DNA from: Madurella fahalii
Lineage: Eukaryota > Ascomycota > Sordariomycetes > Sordariales
Length of the DNA: 64,000 bases
Direction: 5' to 3'
Assembly (NCBI GenBank): GCA_029876055.1
Contig: CM056875.1
Location: forward strand, 7,403,001 to 7,467,000
The notes beneath the pieces were generated by a model. The model was not told the origin of the DNA. It did not search any database and worked only from the letters and a program-made list of their open reading frames with translations. This document shows, piece after piece, positions 54,701-64,000 of the stretch. The first letter of the stretch is position 1. The number at the start of each line of letters is the position of its first letter. The position numbers and the translations under genes are program-made.

Positions 54701-56355
54701 ATGACGCTCCACGCGGCGCTCTGGGGCGACAGTGCCTCGTCGCTGCCACAGCTCCGACTTCGAATTTCTCCTGCAACCGCGACAATAGCCTTGGCGGCCG
54801 CATTCGCTCCGATGGCGTGGGGACATGGAGGGCACGACGTAGACAAGATTCCAGAAGGAGAAACCGTCTCGCTGGACCCGATTGTACGTCAGTTTCGCTG
54901 AGGCACTGTGGGCGGGTGGCTGACTGGGTTGCAGGACACAACACTATGGGTACACATCGCTGTTCAAATGCTCGCCTTTGGCGTGTTATTCCCGCTGGGG
55001 ATGGTACTCGGGGTGAGTCGTCCGTCCATGTGATAAGGGTGACCTGTGCTGACGGTGTTTGCGTCCCAGATCATCAAAAGTCGATGGCACGTCCCGCTAC
55101 AAGTTTTTGCCACACTCCTCGCCCTCCTAGGCTACGCTCTCGGTCATCTGCATGGCGGCAGGCAGTTCAGCCCGAAGAACGTCCACGCAAAGGCCGCCAC
55201 GCCCCTCTTCTTCCTCATGGTTGCGCAGGTCGTACTGGGCGTCTACTTGAAGCTACATCTCGAGAAGGGAATCCACGCCCGCATTCGGCCCGTCCTTCGG
55301 CTGCTGCATAGCATCAACGGCAAGGTGTTTCCGATTTATGCATGGGTACAGATGGTCTTTGGCGGCATCACTGGCCTGGGTTTCTGCCAGGGCGATCACA
55401 TAGGCCAATGCGCCGCGCACTTCATCATGGGAGGCGCGTTTATTGCCTACGGCGTCCTCTTGACGATCATCTTGCTGGTTGGGCAGCTCTGGTTGCGCCG
55501 CACCGGTCGCAGCCAGGAGTTCTTTGACAGCGCCGTCATTGCTGCCTGGGGCTGCGTCAACACTTTCACTGAGCACCGCTGGGGCACCCCCTGGGTCAAG
55601 AACGATTGGCAGCACACCACCATGGGCATCATCTGGTGGAGCGCGGGATTGGCGGGCATCTGGCTCAGCAAGGCCAGGGACGGCAGCCCTAGACGCAACT
55701 TTGTCCCCGCGTTTGTCTTGTTCATGACCGGCTGGGCCATGTCGGCGCATCCTCAAGAGCTAATGGTCAGCGCCATGACCCATTCAATGTTTGGCTACAC
55801 CCTGATGGCTGTGGGCGTAACCCGCATCATCGAGATTTCGTTGATTCTGAGGGACAAGCCTGGTGCCTCGGAAGATGGCACCGAGATCAACAGCTTCCAA
55901 TATGTCCCCATCTTCGTAAGTAGCCCTTTCGAGAGTTGTTCTTCGTCAGTTACTCACCATGGACACAGCTTCTGTACGCCTCGGGTTTCCTGTTTATGGG
56001 GGCGACCGAGGAACAGATGGCACTCATAGCCGGATCTAGCATGGACGGCGTCGCCTACCTCCTAATCCTCTACAGCCTGTCCTTCGTGCTGTTCTTGTTC
56101 GTCATGGTTCTCATTAACGTCTATGATCGCGCCGCAAACCCGCCGGCCAAGCCAACCGCCAATGGCCATACGCGCGGAGGCGACGAGGCGCAGCTCCGCG
56201 ACGCAAATGAATTTGAGCTTGACGGGTTGATGAGCGACGACGAGGACGATGAGCGGGCGGCTAGGAGGAAACTGCTGGCGGATGATGGGGTTGAACGGGA
56301 TGCCTCGCCTGGCAGCCCGAGTACGGTGGGGAGGAATAGCGATCGAGTGGCGTAA
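54701..56355 (+). CDS. Ytp1-like multi-pass membrane protein (DUF2427 + Ytp1 domain)
   Basis: Four exons, 54701-54883, 54935-55012, 55070-55915 and 55969-56355, give 497 residues. Introns of 51, 57 and 53 nt are all phase 0; the first two have CTGAC branch sites. The protein starts with a hydrophobic leader, followed by HGGHDVDKIPEGETVSLDPI|DTTLWVHIAVQMLAFG. It continues with many membrane spans, including GYALGHLHGGRQF, LHSINGKVFPIYAWVQMVFG and THSMFGYTLMAVGVTRIIEI, with conserved His residues. This is the layout of fungal Ytp1-type proteins, resembling cytochrome b561-like folds. The tail after the last span is acidic and Ser-rich (LMSDDEDDERAARR), facing the cytosol or lumen. The precise function is unknown. 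Confidence 0.9.
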
Positions 56356-56964
56356 GTAAAACGGGGATGAGAGCGAGGTATCAATATTTACATCAGCATT
56401 GGATCGGTTTACTGGAGTTTTTGAGACGGCTGAACCTGGAAAGGGTGTGGTGTTTTCGTTTTAGCGTTTCCGACTCGGCTATTCATCATGTAAAGGGGTT
56501 CTTTGTGTAGCATCAATCTAATCAGGCTTTGGCTCGACGACCCCTCCAGCTCTTTAGTTCTGACTACATCAGCCCGAGGCTCGATCCCATGTTGGAGAAA
56601 GGGATGACGGCGACCTACGCGCCAAGCCGTCAGGGCGCGCAGTAGTCAACCCAGACCCCGCGGCCAGCGGGGACTGCTGCCTGGAAGGACCTGCCACATT
56701 CTGTTAGAAGACGGGCGTATATTACCCCGGATGACACCGACAGTCAACGAGTTGGAATACTTAAGCGGCCCAAATCCGCCGTTGCAGTAAGCTCATCGAT
56801 TGCGGCTCTCACCCGGTTGTATAAGCCCTTCCTTCCGACGCACCGCAACCTAAACTCAATCTGAGGTGCAGATATACGGCACAGCAGGTCAGCCAGGATC
56901 AACAGGCCCGCACTGCCCTCCCGCTCCCGGACGTAACACAAACCAACCCCGGCCCGAGAGAATC
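56356..56964. other. Intergenic
   Basis: This is the 3' flank of the Ytp1-like gene and the promoter of the GFA-domain gene. No gene or repeat is seen. Confidence 0.4.
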
Positions 56965-58275
56965 ATGTCCGGCCCCACCACCACCACCACTACCGCTGCC
57001 GATGGCGGCGCAAACACCGTAACCCTCCAAGCCCAATGCCTCTGCCGCGCCCACTCCTTCTCCACAACCATCCCCCGCTCTAGTCTCCCCCTGAAAGCCT
57101 CGTCCTGCCACTGCACCTCCTGCAGACACGTCACTGGGGCCCTGAGGTCGTGCGACATTCCCTGGCCCGGCCCGATCGCCGCCGACATTGCACGCAGCGA
57201 GCTCCGGCGGTATGCTCATTCGCCGAGGGTGAACGTGCTCTTTTGCGGGCGGTGCGGGACGGGGATGTTTTTCGAGGAGGCGGAGGGGGAGGGCGAGGGG
57301 AGTGTGGGGGAGTTGCCGCGGCGGTACGGGGTTTTTACGGGGGTGTTGGACTTCGCGGTGAACGGGGACGAGCAGGGCCTGCCGGAGCGGCTGGTGACGT
57401 ACGAGGACCACGTCTACGTGGGGGACACGCTGGACGGCGGGGCGGCGCCTTGGTTGCGGCGCATGAACGGCGACGCCGGGGAGCCGGTCAAGCTGTGGTT
57501 GGGCGGCCGCAATAAGAGCGAGGAGGTCCCCGCCGGCGTGCAGTGGCCCCCCGTCGGCGAGCTGCCGGCTTACGAGGTGGATCTCAAAGCCGCCGAGGGC
57601 GACAAGGGCAATGTCCCCATCCGCTGCCACTGCCGCGGCGTCGACTTGGTGCTCCGCGCCGGGCAGGCGCAGAGGGACTTTGCGGAGCGCCAGAAGAAGG
57701 GAGAGAAACTGTCTTGGATCGTGGATCCCGTCACGCACAAACTGATTGGTGGCTTCGACGGTTGCACCTCGTGCCGGGTTTGGGGCGGGTCGGAAGTGTT
57801 TAACTGGACTTTCACGATGGTCCAGCATCTTTCGTTTGCGGGAGGAGAGAGCGGAGGGTTTCCGCTGGATACGGTTGAGTTGCAAGCGGCGGTCGAGGCC
57901 AAAGACGGCAGGCAGCGGGACCCGAGGTTTGGTACGCTTGCGATCTATGCGAGCTCTCCTGATGTTCAGCGCTACTTCTGCAGCCGGTGCTCTGCCTCCG
58001 TGTTTTATGCTGTTAACGACCGGCCCGGGTTCTTGGATGTGGCCGTTGGCGTTCTGGACTCTCCTGACGGCGCAAGGGCCGAAAGTGTCATCTCCTGGGC
58101 GTTTGGGGGAGATATGGTCTGGAGGGTAGACATGGTAGGAAGTTGGCGAGAGAATCTAATGCACGCAGTAGAGTCGGAGTCCGAGCAGTGGAGGGTCGAA
58201 AGAGGGTATCCCAAGAATTGGCACAGGGTGGCAAGCGAAGAGGCTGCTAAGAAATCGGAAGAGGAGGCTAAATAG
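56965..58275 (+). CDS. Two-domain GFA/CENP-V-type zinc protein
   Basis: An intronless frame of 436 residues; the ATG at 56965 follows an untranslated stretch in the same frame without another ATG in good context. The first GFA-like domain carries QCLCRAHSF, SSCHCTSCRHVTGA and FCGRCGTGMFFEE. The second carries IRCHCRGVDL, GGFDGCTSCRVWGG, then FCSRCSASVFYAVNDRPGFL. These cysteine sets bind zinc in the glutathione-dependent formaldehyde-activating (GFA)/CENP-V fold. Most fungal members have one such domain; here two occur in tandem, and the second has a shortened first set (C-x-C without a close partner pair). A hydrophilic, Glu/Lys-rich C-terminus ends the protein. No substrate can be inferred, and many GFA-fold proteins have no proven enzymatic role. 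Confidence 0.88.
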   Translation: MSGPTTTTTTAADGGANTVTLQAQCLCRAHSFSTTIPRSSLPLKASSCHCTSCRHVTGALRSCDIPWPGPIAADIARSELRRYAHSPRVNVLFCGRCGTGMFFEEAEGEGEGSVGELPRRYGVFTGVLDFAVNGDEQGLPERLVTYEDHVYVGDTLDGGAAPWLRRMNGDAGEPVKLWLGGRNKSEEVPAGVQWPPVGELPAYEVDLKAAEGDKGNVPIRCHCRGVDLVLRAGQAQRDFAERQKKGEKLSWIVDPVTHKLIGGFDGCTSCRVWGGSEVFNWTFTMVQHLSFAGGESGGFPLDTVELQAAVEAKDGRQRDPRFGTLAIYASSPDVQRYFCSRCSASVFYAVNDRPGFLDVAVGVLDSPDGARAESVISWAFGGDMVWRVDMVGSWRENLMHAVESESEQWRVERGYPKNWHRVASEEAAKKSEEEAK

Positions 58276-58658
58276 GAGATCTCTCCGGTCCTGCATATGC
58301 TCCGTCCTAGTCCAATCCCAAACGGAGCTGGAGCGGAACACCCCTCAACGCATAGCAATTTATCAATGGCACAAACACACAGCAGGGGAACGATTCACAC
58401 TGCAACAGTAATTCCTATCAGCCTCAGTGGTTTAGTGTAAAATCCATCGTTGATGGTAGTTTGCCTTTTCTGCTTTGCGGTTGATATCATGGCAGCCGGC
58501 GACTTGTGGATGACTAGCTCTTATAATAGCTTGTAGTAGCAGGGGACGTGTATAGCTTGAATCAGTTTTATTCGGGGTAGACTTATTTGGATTGAACATG
58601 ATATTTGGTCATTGGGGAAAGGGAGGGTGGTTAAGTTTAACTGAGGGGCAAAACAAAA
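58276..58658. other. Intergenic
   Basis: Downstream flanks of the GFA gene and tRNA-Ser. Nothing else is seen. Confidence 0.4.
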
Positions 58659-58755
58659 CGTCACCTGTAGGATTCGAACCTACGCTCCCGAAGGAACTGC
58701 CTCACACTAACTATGCATTAGCAGGGCAGCGCGTTAACCACTCCGCCAAAGTGAC
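58659..58755 (-). tRNA. tRNA-Ser(GCU), with intron
   Basis: On the minus strand, the acceptor GTCACTT pairs with AGGTGAC; discriminator G. The D-arm is GCGGAGTGGTTAACGC. The anticodon stem CTGCC/GGCAG encloses loop CTGCTA plus A, interrupted by a 16-nt intron one base after the anticodon. The long variable arm (TTCCTTCGGGAGC) and the T-arm GTAGG-TTCGAAT-CCTAC are typical for serine. The anticodon GCT is at 58720-58722. It reads AGC/AGU serine codons. Confidence 0.93.
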
Positions 58756-59834
58756 TACATGGGACATGTGGTTAAGTTGTGAATACATATGGAGTCTCCC
58801 ACTCCTACCAGAAGTCATGGGGATTGTGCTTCTACATCTCGACCAACCGACATTGGTTTAGCTGCGAAAGCGGATTCACACGGAATGTCAAGACCAAGAC
58901 AAAGACAGGATAGTCCAATTGCAGGACTGCCGAGTCCCACGGCTACTCAATGTGTACTCTGGTCCTGCTTCCATCAAATCAAGTACCAATACCCCGCCTG
59001 AACTCACTGGCCCACTCATCTTTTCCTCCCGTCTACTGCTTACGTGCCGTGATCATGTCGCATCATTAAAACTGGCAAAGGACTCTAGGGGACAGTGGTC
59101 GTGGATGTCACGGAATCACAACCTTGCGCCTCTTTCAATTGTTCGCTGCTGAGAAACAAGGCAAGTCCTATGTCACACGGAATAAGACAACCTTAGAGGA
59201 AAAGAGGTGTCGGGCTGACGGTAGAGGGGATGTATATGGACGAGAGTGAAGGCGGCATGCATACATTGAGAGGAGTTGGTGGGGAAGGGATGGAGATCTT
59301 GATAAGGTACGTCATTGGGACGTATCAGATCTGGAACTTTAGGGGGGAAAAGAAAAGCAAACAGGTATTAATGCAGACGTGGGAGCTGGTGGGTCCCAAG
59401 TGATAGAATGACTAGCAATCTCATTTTTGGATTAAGTTGCCTTTGCGAATGTTGATGTCTGTTGTTTACCTTTGCTGGTGGATGGGTGCTAACCAGAACA
59501 ACTGTTAAGGGCCGCGACAGGACTGCGATTTGAAGATTTATTTTGGCAAGTTCAATCCTGGTTATACTTAAATTGTGAGATGAGAGCTGGAAGGCAACTC
59601 CAACCATGTAAACTCGAGCTAAACGCGTTGCTGCCACTGAGTAAGTCCTGTTTGCGGAGTTATGGGCTAAGCAGGTAACAGGGCGCTTTAAACTAGAACT
59701 ACCTAGTGATAAAGATGCTGACCCTAACCTGTGCTCGGACTCCTTGTTGTTCCGCTCAATGAGACTAGGGCGGGCTCTTCAGCAAAAATTCAACGCAGTA
59801 TCCTCTCCGAGACCACACGCAAAAGGAAACGCAC
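58756..59834. other. Intergenic between tRNA genes
   Basis: About 1.1 kb with no supported coding sequence. The 5' flank of tRNA-Ser and 3' flank of tRNA-Ile lie here. Confidence 0.4.
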
Positions 59835-59931
59835 ATGCCCAATAACAGGATTGAACTGTTGACCTTCGCATTACCAAACACTGGTGGAACCGGTATTAGT
59901 ACGACGCTCTAACCAGCTGAGCTAATCGGGC
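59835..59931 (-). tRNA. tRNA-Ile(AAU), with intron
   Basis: On the minus strand, the acceptor GCCCGAT pairs with ATTGGGC; discriminator A. The D-arm is GCTCAGCTGGTTAGAGC. The anticodon stem TCGTA/TGCGA has the loop CTAATA plus A, interrupted by a 22-nt intron after position 37. The T-arm is AACAG-TTCAATC-CTGTT. The anticodon AAT (read as IAU) is at 59895-59897. Confidence 0.92.
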
Positions 59932-61876
59932 GGGCTTTGGCTGGATTGATTGAGAGTAGAAAGGCAGAGCTCAACTATGTCAGAGATCCTGGGCTGGGTT
60001 TACGTTCATCTGTGAACAATTCGTATTGAATTTAGTCTCCGTTGATGTTTTGTCTGAAGAGACGTCTTTTCCCCGAGCTAGTGTCGACCTCGGCCCGGGT
60101 ACCGGGCAAGTGAAAAGGGGCCTAGCTTGGCATTCAGGGGCTCTTCTGTTTGCTTTCCTGATATTAGGTAGCTCGGAGAGTGCTGGATCTTTGTACTCCT
60201 ACAAGACGGGCGGGTATCGTACCGCACCCCGGGAGCAGTTAAGGTGCAAGGCGATCACTAGCGAGGGTATGGGATGGTCATGGGCTGAGGTTCGCAGGGT
60301 GAAGCCTCCGACAACCAGAAACGGAAATGCACCCGGAGAGCAGATCCGGTGGATTGGCCCGTAGCTTATCTCACAGGATATGTCGGCGCTCTGGAGCGCT
60401 GGATAAATGCTGACTCTAGTTTAAGCGGCAGCCTGATTTTACCATCTGGGCTGCGTTTTTTCTGACATTTCTGTGCATTGGAGCCCCCCACGACCTGTAT
60501 CTCAAGTGAAGTAGGTAAGGTACTATACAATACCTGGGCAGAGGGAAGAGCCGCTCAATTCAAAAAACTTTCCGATGTTCCATGGAAACAACCCTCCAAA
60601 CTCATTGGTCGGCCGGCCAGGATGTACATAACTGAGACGAGGTAGGCGCTGTTCCTGCTTTAGAATATGGTGCGGATTGCGCTCCTTATTATCGTGTGCA
60701 GCCAATGGAACATTTCACGAAAGATCACAGACTACTTAGTAGGTACTATTGTCAGTCTTACCAAGATCTCAACGCTTTTCCAGCTTCTGGCTTGCCAGGA
60801 AAGCGGCGCTTTCGCCCTCTCGCTTTTGAAGTTGCTGACCGGCCGAGTGCCGGGTAATTCCACCCGTGCAATATCGCGCATCACGGTCTTTAATTACGAT
60901 GCATCGGGAGATAAACTACTCGTCCCATGCACCCGATTATGACGTTCGATCATGGAGCGGCGAACATTGACCGAACATTCTTATACATCGGACGACTTAT
61001 TTCGATCCCGGCGCAAGGGTTGCCAAGCACTCCATGGCAACCACCACAGGGTACATGTACGAATTATTCCACCACCTCCCAAACGAGGCTTAACCCTCAG
61101 CTGTTCGATAGCCCCCTTGACATTCTAGAACGGTACCGTTACGCCGGTCACACACCCGCTAGACCGCAGTCTCGTGCCGCACAAGCGTGGATGAGGCGAA
61201 GATCATATTGCATTGCCTCATTTACTTCACCCGAGATGCCGCCAACGCACAATCCACGCAGTTAGCGGCTCATGGAAGGCCAGCCGAGATCCCTCGTGGA
61301 ACCCGGCAAGATGCGCCTCTGACGATCCTCCGTAATAGCGCCATCAAATCACGCCGCGTGTCGAGATTAATCTTCCGCTGTCCGCTAAGCGCGCTTCAGC
61401 CTCCCCCTAGAACGCCGCAGGAAGACGATTCCGGGCTCAGCCGCCTTCCAAAGCTGATAGGTATCTCCGAGTCGTACTAATGGCAATTAAGCGATGGCCG
61501 GCAAAACGCTGCGTGACCCGATCCTGGTCCGCCCGCTATTCTGGCCTGTAGAATGATGAGGGTGAGAGATTTAAGTGTGGGAAGACCGCCGTATGATCCG
61601 AGATAAAAAATGGCGCCATTTCCATTGTCAGTCTTTACTGTCTTTACTGCCTCTCTTAACAAGGGCCAGAAGAAGTGCCCACGCCTCTAAACCCCGGCCC
61701 ATCCCGCACATGACTATATCTCGGACTGCATTTCCCCAGATTTCCTTCCCCACGATCCGAACCCAGACCAGAGGCGAGCCGCGGAGATCCCCAGGGGCCT
61801 CCCCCAGCCTCTTGACTAATTAGAAAGCCGCTTGTCATACAGCCCGTCTGTGTCACGTTACGCCCTAATCTGTCTC
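59932..61876. other. Intergenic, no supported gene
   Basis: About 1.9 kb. Several short frames (for example 60026-60364 and 60927-61265) lack motifs or plausible start and splice context. The last 200 bp are the promoter of the AA7 oxidase. Confidence 0.4.
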
Positions 61877-63474
61877 ATGTTGTCGTTCACCTCCTTTATC
61901 GCCCTGCTGGGCTTGGCGGGTCCTTCCCTGGCGTCCCCGTTCGACAAGGCTGGCGCTCTCAGCGACTGCCTGATCAAATCAGATGTGCCTATTGATGATC
62001 TTGAATCTGGTGACTGGAAGCTTGACGCCGCGCCGTTCAACCTGCGGCTCAACTACACCCCCGTTGCCATTGCCGTACCCAAGACGGCCAAGCATGTTCA
62101 AGATGCCGTTGCCTGTGCGAGAGAGCTCGGCATAAAAGCAAATGCAAAATGTGGCGGGCACAGCTACGCGTCCTTCGGTCTGGGCGGAGAGGACGGCCAC
62201 TTGATCATCCAGATGGACAGGATGAACAAGGTCGTCTTGGATAACAATACAGGCATCGCAACGGTCGAAGGCGGCTCTCGTCTGGGCCACATCGCATGGG
62301 AGCTCTATAACCAGGGCAAGAGAGGTATCAGCCATGGAACGTGCCCAGGGTGAGTTACTGCCCGCTGACGAACCAAATGCTTGACACAACCGGGCTAACC
62401 CGTTCTGCAGCGTGGGTGTCGGCGGACATGTACTCCATGGTGGATACGGAATAAGCTCCCACACCAAGGGCCTCGCATTGGACTGGGTGGTTGGCGCCAC
62501 GGTTGTCCTGGCCAATTCAACCATCGTGAACTGCTCGGCAACCGAGAATGCCGACCTCTTCTGGGCGATGCGTGGTGCGGGCGGGTCAATGGGTATTGTG
62601 ACCGAGTTCCGCTTCGACACCTTTGAGGTCCCGGAACAAGTGACTTACTTCATCGCGCCGGTGCGATGGTCTACAGAGGCCAGAGCACTCGTCGGCATGC
62701 GGGCAGTTCAGGAATTTGCCCAGACCATGCCGGCAGAGCTGAACATGCGCCTGTTTATCGCTAGCCGATTTGTCAACCTCGAAGGACTGTACTACGGCGA
62801 CAAGGAAGGTTTGAAGGTCGCCCTAGCGCCGCTGATTGAGAAAACGAATGCAACAATGGCCATGATGGAGACAGGCGACTGGCTTGCTCAGCTCAAACAT
62901 TTTGGAGGCGGTATGGACCTGGACCAAGGGCACCCGTACGATGAAGTAAGCTAAACACGCCGTCCTGAACCGGGAGGGTAGCAGCTGACAGCCCCAACAG
63001 CACGAGACATTCTATTCCACGAGTCTCTACACCAAAGCACTCAACGAGACGCAACTTGAGACTTTTGTCAGCTACTGGTTCAAGCACGCCAAGGCGAACA
63101 AGCGAGACTGGTATGTGCATATCGACTTGCATGGCGGCAACAATTCTGCTGTATCGCGCCATGCTGCCGATTCGACCGCCTACGCCCACCGCGATTACCT
63201 TCTCATGTATTTGCTGTACGACCGCGTTGACAGGGGCGTCTACCCTGCCGACGGACACAGCTACATGGAGAACTTTTCTCGCAACATCACGAACGGCATG
63301 GCTAGGAGCGATTGGGGGATGTACATCAACTACCCGGATTCGAGGTTGGATCAGGAAGCCGCACAAGTCAACTACTGGGGAAGCCACCTGCCCAAGTTGC
63401 AAGCTATCAAGAAGGCCGTTGATCCTGAGGATCTGTTCCACTATCCGCAGGGCGTTTTGCCTGGATCTGAATGA
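61877..63474 (+). CDS. Secreted FAD-linked oxidase, AA7 (glucooligosaccharide oxidase-like)
   Basis: Three exons, 61877-62349, 62411-62945 and 63001-63474, give 493 residues. Introns of 61 and 55 nt have GCTAAC and GCTGAC branch sites. The ATG at 61877 gives a clean signal peptide (MLSFTSFIALLGLAGPSLAS); an upstream TTG in frame is not needed. The FAD-binding domain shows AVPKTAKHVQDAVACAREL, then GGHSYASFG with H95 and GTCPG|VGVGGH with C156, the pair that bind FAD covalently at both 8-alpha and 6 positions. WAMRGAGGSMGIVTEF closes it. The C-terminal berberine-bridge segment QVNYWGSHLPKLQAIKKAVD, DPEDLFHYPQG is intact. Such enzymes oxidise the reducing end of oligosaccharides to lactones and make hydrogen peroxide outside the cell. 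Several N-x-S/T sites fit secretion. The substrate is not fixed by sequence. Confidence 0.94.
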
Positions 63475-63909
63475 TGGGTCGGATTGGAGAATAGGAAGAA
63501 GGGGAAGGGAGGCTCTTCGACTGCTCTCAGAAAACACATTGTCCTTGAGACATACCCATGCATGAAGGTACTAAAATTAGACAACCTGCATCACCTCAGA
63601 CACTGTACCTCGGACTTCTGCCTTGTCACAATGATAAAGCCTGCGTATTGGTCAGGGCACTGCAGGCCTATCGAAGTGATAGCCGCTGCACTCAATCGGA
63701 ACACCTTTCATAACACCTCGTTAACGTATGACATTATGATATTCACTATCCGAGCCCCGTGAGACCTGCGCCTCAAGTGCCCCCGCGTCCATTCCACAAC
63801 GACCGACCACCCTTGGCTGGACTTTTCCAATTTCCAAATCCGCGATTTGCAGTCTTTGCCCATAATATACGAACTCGAATTGCCAAAACCCCATGTCTCA
63901 CCACCCTCA
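63475..63909. other. Intergenic
   Basis: This is the 3' flank of the AA7 gene and the promoter of the gene cut by the window edge. Nothing else is seen. Confidence 0.4.
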
Positions 63910-64000
63910 ATGGAGTTGTCGCTGTCTTTCGGTGCCGTGGGCGATATCATCGCCATCTGCGGACTGGTCAAAGGCATCGCTGCGGCCCTTGATGATGCCC
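63910..64000 (+). CDS. Partial gene: N-terminus resembling fungal NLR-like/STAND-associated domain
   Basis: Only the first 30 codons are inside the window: MELSLSFGAVGDIIAICGLV, then KGIAAALDDA. The SFGAVGDIIAxCxLxKxxxxALDDxxG start is characteristic of a widespread fungal N-terminal domain found on NLR-like, ankyrin or ubiquitin-like-domain proteins. The rest of the gene lies beyond 64000, so the domain content and function cannot be judged. Confidence 0.6.
   Translation, partial: MELSLSFGAVGDIIAICGLVKGIAAALDDA

Noticed and set aside
56899..57885. 328-codon minus-strand frame
   Set aside because: Antisense of the two-domain GFA gene.

Overview
This window is nuclear DNA of a filamentous ascomycete (Pezizomycotina, most likely a Sordariomycete). 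The evidence is short 50-120 nt spliceosomal introns with CTRAC-type branch sites and GT/AG (once GC/AG) ends; families such as Zn2Cys6 regulators, GH72 glucanosyltransferases, Ytp1, Alb1, AA7 oxidases, fungal lipoxygenase and Clr5-domain proteins; and AT-rich transposon relics full of TAG/TAA stops at former TGG/CAG/CAA codons, the signature of repeat-induced point mutation (RIP). Exons below were joined by hand; nearly all joins give a total length divisible by three and restore a family motif.

Left arm (1-24 kb), gene-bearing, GC-balanced: a small Cys/His-rich hypothetical protein, a Gfo/Idh/MocA oxidoreductase (minus), a serine beta-lactamase-like hydrolase and an SDR (plus, adjacent), a GPI-anchored GH72 beta-1,3-glucanosyltransferase, the ribosome-biogenesis factor Alb1 (minus), a lipoxygenase (minus), a DUF7730-like protein (minus), a paraoxonase-like protein (plus) and an Old-Yellow-Enzyme-type oxidoreductase (minus, convergent).

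Middle (24.7-47.2 kb), transposon island with one small gene pair inside it. A 5'-truncated, RIP-mutated Ty1/Copia fragment carries a solo LTR insertion. Next comes a divergent pair: a 974-aa protein with a trypsin-fold domain (His-Asp-Cys), an 81-bp internal duplication and a central Clr5 domain, and a 362-aa protein with a C-terminal membrane segment. Two pogo/Fot1-type DNA transposons (30.9-32.8 and 45.3-47.2 kb) flank a nested retroelement stack: a Ty3/Gypsy element of about 11.2 kb with both LTRs and a 5-bp target duplication sits inside a solo LTR, and itself carries two further solo LTRs, each with its own target duplication.

Right arm (48-64 kb), gene-bearing again: a decayed fragment of a Scw1/Whi3-like RRM gene, a Zn2Cys6 transcription factor, an M20 amidohydrolase, a Ytp1-like membrane protein, a two-domain GFA/CENP-V protein, tRNA-Ser(GCU) and tRNA-Ile(AAU) (both with introns), an AA7 (glucooligosaccharide oxidase-like) flavoenzyme and, at the edge, the first 30 codons of a protein resembling the N-terminal domain of fungal NLR-like proteins.

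Most genes look like independent housekeeping, wall or catabolic loci, not a biosynthetic cluster. The most promising candidate for an undescribed system is the divergent protease-Clr5 / membrane-protein pair at 26.1-30.6 kb.
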